This document shows positions 58,824-64,000 of a stretch of DNA of 64,000 nt, in pieces. This stretch comes from Methylothermaceae bacteria B42 (GTDB taxonomy: Bacteria > Pseudomonadota > Gammaproteobacteria > Methylococcales > Methylothermaceae), in contig LSNW01000012.1 in NCBI GenBank assembly GCA_001566965.1, positions 1 through 64,000 of the forward strand, read 5' to 3'. The position numbers and the translations under genes were made by a program. The notes beneath the pieces were generated by a model. It did not search any database. It saw only the letters and a list, made by a program, of their open reading frames with translations, and was not told the origin of the DNA. Every line of letters starts with the position of its first letter. The stretch's first letter is position 1.

Positions 58824-59717
58824 ATCAAGCTGATCTTCGCTCGCGGACCATCGCTTAACGTCCGCCTGGCTTTATGTTTGCTCGTTTCCGCTGGCCTGAT
58901 GGCGGCCGATCATTATGAGCGAATCAACCCGGTGCGCTCGGCGCTGTCGATATTGGTTTATCCGGTGCAACTTGTGGTGAGTCTGCCCGTGAATATCAGT
59001 GAAGGCCTGGGGGACAATCTAGGCACCCGCGCCCGATTGCTCGAAGAAAATAAGCGCTTGCGCCAGGAAAACGCCCAACTGAAACAACGCACGCTGAAAT
59101 ACGAAGCGCTGGAAAAAGAAAATATGCGCCTTAGGGCATTTCTCGACAATTCCTTCAAGCTGGGGGAAAACATGCTGGTGGCGGAATTGCTTTCGGTCAC
59201 CCTGGTGCCCTATGAGCATCTGGTTTTGGTCAACAAGGGCAGCCGTTTTGGCGTCCACGTGGGCCAACCGGTTTTGAGCGCCGACGGTGTTGTTGGACAA
59301 GTGGTGCGGGTATCGCCCTTGACCTCGGAAATCCTCCTCATCACCGATCCCAGCCACGCCATTCCGGTGCAAGTCAATCGCAATGGGCTGCGGGCCATTG
59401 CCGTGGGGAATGGGGAAATCGATCAACTGGAAATTCCCAACTTGCCCAACAATGTGGATATCCGGCCCGGTGATTTATTGGTTACCTCTGGCTTGGGCCA
59501 GGTTTTCCCGCCGGGCTATCCGGTGGCGGAAGTCGTTGAAGTCACTCCCCAACCGGCCCGGGGCTTTGCCAAAATCCTGGCCCGGCCCAAAGTGCCGCTG
59601 GACCGCATCCGGGAAGTCCTGATTACCTGGACTGATGCCACCTCAAAACAATTTTTGTCTCATCCGGAGGACCAAGCTGAACCTGCCCCCTCGATGCCCA
59701 CTGAAAATGCGCCCTGA
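58824..59717 (+). CDS. mreC: Rod-shape determining protein MreC, apparent ATC start
   Basis: About 297 residues. A bitopic protein of the elongasome: the N-terminal IKLIFARGPSLNVRLALCLLV matches the MreC start MKPIFSRGPSL of E. coli as I recall it. A membrane helix, a coiled coil (residues about 65-105) and the beta-barrel periplasmic domain follow. In the reading frame there is no ATG, GTG or TTG between the stop at 58809 and TTG 58878. The codon aligned with the usual initiator is ATC at 58824, eight bases after AGGAG. A start at TTG 58878 would delete the cytoplasmic tail and cut into the helix. Confidence 0.9.
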   Translation: MKLIFARGPSLNVRLALCLLVSAGLMAADHYERINPVRSALSILVYPVQLVVSLPVNISEGLGDNLGTRARLLEENKRLRQENAQLKQRTLKYEALEKENMRLRAFLDNSFKLGENMLVAELLSVTLVPYEHLVLVNKGSRFGVHVGQPVLSADGVVGQVVRVSPLTSEILLITDPSHAIPVQVNRNGLRAIAVGNGEIDQLEIPNLPNNVDIRPGDLLVTSGLGQVFPPGYPVAEVVEVTPQPARGFAKILARPKVPLDRIREVLITWTDATSKQFLSHPEDQAEPAPSMPTENAP

Positions 59718-60192
59718 TTCTTCTTTACTATGGATAGTGTTGACCATCGCAATTGCCATGGCATTGCGGATTCTTCCCTTGCCACCCCTCTTGGCCTCGA
59801 TGAATCCAGACTGGGTGTTACTGGCGGTTTTATACTGGTCCTTGGTTTTGCCGGATCGTTTCGGGGTGGGAAGCGCCTGGTTGGTTGGGTTATTGACAGA
59901 TATTTTGACCGGGCGGATCTTGGGGCAACACGCCTTTGTCTATGCCATCGTTGCCTATATCTGCGTGCGTTTTTATCTCAGGCTGCGGGTATTTCCCATG
60001 ACTCAGCAAATGGCATTTGTTTTCCTATGCCTGCTATTGTCGCGCTTTTTGCTGTTTTGGTTTGAAGCGCTGCATAGCCACCCCCATCTCAATTGGCAGT
60101 ATTGGCTGCCTGCATTGACCGGCGTCTTGGGCTGGCCCATCATTTTGGCCATCGGTAGCCGGCCAAGGCAAAATTCCTGGTCATACAAATAA
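59707..60192 (+). CDS. mreD: Rod-shape determining protein MreD
   Basis: 161-residue membrane protein with five or six helices. It reads RPDSSLLWIVLTIAIAMALRILPLP, then PDWVLLAVLYWSLVLPDRFGVGSAWLVGLLTDILTG, typical of gammaproteobacterial MreD. The ATG overlaps mreC by 11 bases. The frame is open upstream, but that part lies inside mreC. Confidence 0.92.
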   Translation: MRPDSSLLWIVLTIAIAMALRILPLPPLLASMNPDWVLLAVLYWSLVLPDRFGVGSAWLVGLLTDILTGRILGQHAFVYAIVAYICVRFYLRLRVFPMTQQMAFVFLCLLLSRFLLFWFEALHSHPHLNWQYWLPALTGVLGWPIILAIGSRPRQNSWSYK

Positions 60193-60195
60193 TCC

Positions 60196-62013
60196 ATGAC
60201 CCATTTTCGGCTAAAAAACCCCGGCCTTGAAAAACGTTTGTTTCAAAACCGCATCACTGCCGCGGCGGTGGTGATTGTGCTGATGACTTTAGGGCTAATT
60301 GGCCGCCTTATTTATTTGCAAATCATCGGTCACGAACATTACGCGATGAAGGCCCGGGATAATCGGGTCAAGATTGCCCCATTGCCGCCTACCCGGGGAT
60401 TGATATTTGACCGCTCAGGCGTCGTCCTCGCGGAAAATATCTCCGTCTATAGCCTGGAAATCGTGCCTGAGCAGGTTAAAAATCTGGAAAAGACGATTTT
60501 GCGCTTAAAGGCGATTCTTCCCATTAGCGACGAAGAAATCCAGCGCTTTAAGGTTCAAATCAAGCGCCACAAACCTTTTGAAAGCATTCCCCTCAAACTG
60601 CGCCTGACGGACGAGGAAGTGTCCCGTTTTGCTGTGAAACGGCCCTTTTTTCGCGGCGTGGATATCCGCGCCCGGCTTATTCGTCATTATCCTTTCCGGG
60701 AGCTGGTTTCTCACGTGGTGGGGTATGTCGCCAGCATCAGCGAAGCGGAATTGAAAAAACTCGATCCGGCCGAATACCGCGGCACGTCCCATATCGGCAA
60801 AACCGGCATAGAGAAATTCTACGAAAAATGGCTTCATGGGGAGACTGGCTATGCGGAAATAGAAACCAACGCCCGGGGCCGCGAATTGACCGTGCTCAAG
60901 GAGGTGCCTTCCCGCCCCGGAAAAGACCTTCACTTATCCCTGGATATCCGGCTTCAGGCAATCGCCTACGAAGCTCTGGGAGAACACAATGGCGCGGTGG
61001 TAGCGTTGGAACCTGCCAGCGGCAAGATTCTGGCAATGGTCAGCAAGCCTGGCTATGATCCCAATGACTTTGTTTTGGGAATCAGCCAAAAAAAATACCG
61101 AAGCCTGCAGCGATCTCCCGAGCGCCCGCTATTTGACCGCAGCATCCGGGGCACCTATCCGCCAGGCTCTACTATCAAACCTTTCATGGGCCTGGCGGGA
61201 TTGAATTACGGTGTTATTGACGCACATCGCAAACTCCATTGCCCTGGCTATTACCAACTTCCCAATAACCGGCACCGCTACCGGGACTGGAAGAAATGGG
61301 GGCACGGCCCGGTGGATTTGCATAACGCCATCGCCCAGTCCTGCGATGTCTATTTTTATGAGTTGGCCCATCAACTGGAAATCGACAGGATTCACGATTT
61401 TCTGGCCCGCTTTGGCTTTGGCGCCAAAACCAAGGTGGACTTGGTGGGGGAAAAACCGGGTCTGCTTCCTTCCCGGGCGTGGAAAAAGAAGCGTTTTCAC
61501 CAGGTATGGTTTCCAGGAGAAACGGTGATTGCCGGTATCGGCCAAGGTTTTTTACAGGTCACCCCGATACAACTGGCGAAAGCGGCCGCCATCATGGGGA
61601 ATCAGGGAATGGTAATTACGCCCCGTGTTGCTGTTTTAGAAAAACCTAAGGACAATCAACTACCCCCGGTGCTGGATATTCCCAAATCCTATTGGCGCAC
61701 CATCATCGATGCCATGGTTGCTGTGGTCCATGGCCCCAGGGGCACTGCCCGCAGACTTGGCAAGGGCATCAATTATCACATTGCCGGCAAAACGGGCACC
61801 GCCCAGGTCTTCACGGTGAAACAAGATGAGGAATACCGGGAAAAAGAGGTGAAGAAAAAACTGCGGGACCATGCGCTATTTATTGCCTTTGCCCCGGCAG
61901 AAGCCCCACGGATCGCCGTTGCCGTGGTGGCGGAAAATGCCGGGCACGGTGGATCCGCGGCGGCGCCCATTGCCCGCCAAATGATGGATGCTTATTTCAG
62001 TTTTCAACCATGA
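60196..62013 (+). CDS. mrdA: Penicillin-binding protein 2 (elongation transpeptidase)
   Basis: 605-residue class B PBP. An N-terminal membrane helix (about 17-40) is followed by the dimerisation/pedestal domain with LPPTRGLIFDRSG. The transpeptidase domain has the SxxK active site in YPPGSTIKPF, SxN-type AQSCDVYFYE (SCD), and KTG in AGKTGTAQV. It starts three bases after mreD and overlaps rodA by four, as in the conserved operon. Confidence 0.96.
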   Translation: MTHFRLKNPGLEKRLFQNRITAAAVVIVLMTLGLIGRLIYLQIIGHEHYAMKARDNRVKIAPLPPTRGLIFDRSGVVLAENISVYSLEIVPEQVKNLEKTILRLKAILPISDEEIQRFKVQIKRHKPFESIPLKLRLTDEEVSRFAVKRPFFRGVDIRARLIRHYPFRELVSHVVGYVASISEAELKKLDPAEYRGTSHIGKTGIEKFYEKWLHGETGYAEIETNARGRELTVLKEVPSRPGKDLHLSLDIRLQAIAYEALGEHNGAVVALEPASGKILAMVSKPGYDPNDFVLGISQKKYRSLQRSPERPLFDRSIRGTYPPGSTIKPFMGLAGLNYGVIDAHRKLHCPGYYQLPNNRHRYRDWKKWGHGPVDLHNAIAQSCDVYFYELAHQLEIDRIHDFLARFGFGAKTKVDLVGEKPGLLPSRAWKKKRFHQVWFPGETVIAGIGQGFLQVTPIQLAKAAAIMGNQGMVITPRVAVLEKPKDNQLPPVLDIPKSYWRTIIDAMVAVVHGPRGTARRLGKGINYHIAGKTGTAQVFTVKQDEEYREKEVKKKLRDHALFIAFAPAEAPRIAVAVVAENAGHGGSAAAPIARQMMDAYFSFQP

Positions 62014-63125
62014 GCAGCGCACTGCCCACCCCCTCCCAGCCATCTACCCTGTGGAATAAACTCCACTTGGACATCCCTTTGCTTGCCGGACTATTGGCGT
62101 TATCCGGTGTTGGCCTGGCCGTACTATATAGCGCCGGCGGGGGGGATATCAACCTGGTATGGAAACAATGTGTGCGGTTGGGTATCGCTTTCACTGCCTT
62201 GTTCATTCTGGCCCAGGTCCCCCCCAGGGCCTTCTACCGCTGGAGTCCAATCATGTATGGTGCTGGCATCGTTTTGCTGGTCGCCGTTTTGATTCTGGGC
62301 GATATCGGCAAGGGTGCTCAGCGGTGGCTGGATTTGGGTATTGTTCGGTTTCAACCTTCCGAGTTCGTGAAAATATTTACGCCTTTGATGGTGGCCCGAT
62401 TCCTGGCCGAGCGGCCGCTTCCACCCCAAGCCAAGGAGATAGCGCTGGCCGGCCTTTTGATTCTGGTGCCAGCACTGTTGATAGCCAAACAACCTGATCT
62501 CGGTACCGCCTTGCTGGTTGCCAGCGCCGGTTTTGCCGTGCTTTTCCTGGCGGGACTTTCCTGGCGGCTGTTGCTGGCACTGACTGCCGGAGGCGTTGCT
62601 TTACTGCCAGTGGTTTGGCACTTCATGCACGATTATCAGCGTGACCGGGTGCTGATGTTTTTGAACCCGGAAAAAGATCCCCTAGGAAGGGGCTATCATA
62701 CCATTCAAGCCAAAATCGCCATCGGCTCTGGCGGCATCTCGGGAAAGGGTTGGTTGGCGGGCACCCAGTCCCACCTGGAATTTTTGCCAGAGCCTTCCAC
62801 GGATTTTATTTTCGCGGTGCTTGCCGAAGAATTCGGTCTGATGGGGTGTCTGGGATTATTAATACTATACTTGGCCGTGATTGCCCGGGGTTTTATGATG
62901 GCGCTTCAAGCCCAGGACACCTTCAGCCGGTTGCTGGGGGGCAGTTTGGCTTTCACCTTTTTCGTTTATGTGTTCGTGAACGTAGGCATGGTGGCGGGGA
63001 TACTCCCGGTAGTCGGGGTGCCCTTGCCACTGATTAGTTATGGCGGCACTTCCATGGTCACACTCCTGGCGGGCTTTGGTATTATGATGTCGCTACACAC
63101 CCATCGTAAACTGGTGTCCTCTTGA
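62010..63125 (+). CDS. rodA: SEDS glycosyltransferase RodA
   Basis: 371-residue polytopic protein (about ten helices) that polymerises lipid II with PBP2. RWLDLGIVRFQPSEFVKIF, the HFMHDYQRDRVLMFLNPEKDPLGRGYH segment, GTQSHLEFLPEPSTDFIFAVLAEEFG and GVPLPLISYGGTSMV are the SEDS signatures. The ATG overlaps the mrdA stop. Confidence 0.97.
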   Translation: MSSALPTPSQPSTLWNKLHLDIPLLAGLLALSGVGLAVLYSAGGGDINLVWKQCVRLGIAFTALFILAQVPPRAFYRWSPIMYGAGIVLLVAVLILGDIGKGAQRWLDLGIVRFQPSEFVKIFTPLMVARFLAERPLPPQAKEIALAGLLILVPALLIAKQPDLGTALLVASAGFAVLFLAGLSWRLLLALTAGGVALLPVVWHFMHDYQRDRVLMFLNPEKDPLGRGYHTIQAKIAIGSGGISGKGWLAGTQSHLEFLPEPSTDFIFAVLAEEFGLMGCLGLLILYLAVIARGFMMALQAQDTFSRLLGGSLAFTFFVYVFVNVGMVAGILPVVGVPLPLISYGGTSMVTLLAGFGIMMSLHTHRKLVSS

Positions 63126-63176
63126 TGAAATATCCCGATAAAGATATGGCAGCTTTACATCTCTATCCCGTAAATA

Positions 63177-63281
63177 AGGCGCTCCGGTGTTTCTTCCGTG
63201 GGACGCCGTTAACCCATCCCTGGGGGCTTGATGGCGGCCGTCCAGGCCGCCAACACCCACGGAAGAAACACCGGAGCGCCT
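63177..63281. repeat. Dispersed palindromic element, copy 2 (perfect 26-bp arms)
   Basis: Arms 63177-63202 and 63256-63281 are perfect inverted repeats of 26 bases. The loop starts ACGCCGTTAACCCATCCC, contains an 8-bp stem TGGCGGCC/GGCCGCCA (63232-63252) and ends AACA. The core matches the copies at 30865 and 23711, while the arms are different. It lies in the rodA-mltB gap, upstream of the mltB start. Confidence 0.8.
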
Positions 63282-63298
63282 GGGTAAATAAATTCAGA

Positions 63299-64000
63299 AT
63301 GGGTGAAATCAAAAAAGCTGCCTTGTTACTCCCGTTGATTTTGTTTCCAACCTGGGCTCCGGCGTTGTCGCTGGAAGAATACCCACTGGCCGAAACCTTT
63401 CTTGCCGATATCAGCGGCAAGCACGGCTTTCCCAGGGAGCAGTTAAAACAAATTCTCCTTGATGCTAAGATCAAGGAAAGCATTCTCAAAGCTATCAGCC
63501 GTCCGGCGGAGGCGAAACCCTGGCACGAATACCGCAATATCTTTTTAACGGAAAAGCGAATCCGTCACGGCGTCGATTTTTGGCGCCAACACCAAGCCCT
63601 TCTCGACAAGGCCGAACAATCTTATGGCGTGCCACCTCATATCATCACCGCCATTCTTGGCGTGGAAACCTTTTACGGCACCCGCACCGGCTCCTTCCGC
63701 GTGCTCGATGCCTTGTCCACCCTGGCCTTCGCCTACCCCCGGCGGGCGGTGTTCTTCGGCAAGGAGCTGGAACACTTTCTGCTACTGAGCCGAGAAGAGA
63801 ATCTCGACCCCCGGCAACCCCAAGGCTCCTATGCCGGGGCGATGGGCTGGCCTCAATTCATGCCCAGCAGTTACCGTCAATATGCAGCGGATTTCGATGG
63901 GGATGGCAAACGGGATATCTGGTCCAATCCGGGCGATGTGATTGCCAGCGTTGCCAATTACTTCGTCTCCCATGGTTGGCGCCCCAACCAACCGGTGGCG
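63299..64000 (+). CDS. mltB: Lytic murein transglycosylase B (3'-truncated by window edge)
   Basis: The first 234 residues are seen; the rest is beyond the window. A signal peptide (ALLLPLILFPTWAPA) precedes the mature region; I see no lipobox Cys. The catalytic Glu is in ILGVETFYGT (residue 123) and the family core reads YAYPRRAVFFGKELEHFL and then GSYAGAMGWPQFMPSSY. It cleaves peptidoglycan between MurNAc and GlcNAc. It lies after rodA as in many gammaproteobacteria, although the palindromic element intervenes. Confidence 0.92.
   Translation, partial: MGEIKKAALLLPLILFPTWAPALSLEEYPLAETFLADISGKHGFPREQLKQILLDAKIKESILKAISRPAEAKPWHEYRNIFLTEKRIRHGVDFWRQHQALLDKAEQSYGVPPHIITAILGVETFYGTRTGSFRVLDALSTLAFAYPRRAVFFGKELEHFLLLSREENLDPRQPQGSYAGAMGWPQFMPSSYRQYAADFDGDGKRDIWSNPGDVIASVANYFVSHGWRPNQPVA

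Overview
The window comes from the chromosome of an aerobic gammaproteobacterial methanotroph (order Methylococcales). It opens inside a particulate methane monooxygenase operon (pmoC, cut by the left edge, then pmoA and pmoB) whose metal-ligand residues match the Methylococcus type. Most of the rest is housekeeping DNA with typical gammaproteobacterial gene order: amgK-murU, lptD-surA-pdxA-rsmA, guaBA, pstSCAB, gatCA/gatB and mreBCD-mrdA-rodA-mltB. The family within Methylococcales cannot be fixed from the sequence alone.

Layout. 1-6.3 kb: pmoCAB, a terminator, and a two-subunit pyruvate carboxylase (pycA, pycB). 6.3-8.4 kb, minus: MurNAc recycling (amgK, murU) plus a small membrane protein. 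8.5-15.3 kb, plus: outer-membrane biogenesis, PLP synthesis, rRNA methylation, a lipoprotein and glyoxalase I. 15.4-19.6 kb, minus: small hypotheticals, a YqcC-like protein, a YVTN beta-propeller and an MxaD-like periplasmic protein (a likely methanol-oxidation accessory pair), and exonuclease I. 19.7-22.8 kb: guaBA. 22.8-23.8 kb: a patch poor in genes, with a DUF3592 protein and debris. 23.8-30.8 kb: tadA, mltF, aroE, hemB, an MlaC-like protein, hemF and cmoA. 31-36 kb: a hypothetical gene, cmoB, a hydrolase, an MCE lipoprotein and a TauE exporter. 36-48.5 kb: an unknown exported protein, a large PfkB-like protein, pstSCAB, an HPP/CBS protein, purD, a glycine-zipper lipoprotein and a secreted CAP/PPC protein. 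48.5-57.6 kb, minus: zinc-ribbon, Hsp70, GrpE-like, J-like and TPR genes behind gatB, then gatA and gatC, with a Uma2 gene wedged between gatA and gatB. 57.7-64 kb, plus: the rod-shape operon, ending in mltB, which is cut by the right edge.

The most interesting assembly is the compact second Hsp70 cassette at 48.6-53.4 kb. It holds a TPR scaffold, a J-like protein whose HPD motif reads PPE, a GrpE-like factor, an Hsp70 with a short C-terminal region and a zinc-ribbon protein. All lie on one strand with overlapping or nearly touching ends, and the first is coupled to gatB. Other points are a dispersed palindromic element with a conserved core and locus-specific self-complementary arms, an in-frame insertion in PdxA, and mreC, which seems to start on ATC. 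I found no tRNA, rRNA, CRISPR array or intact insertion sequence.
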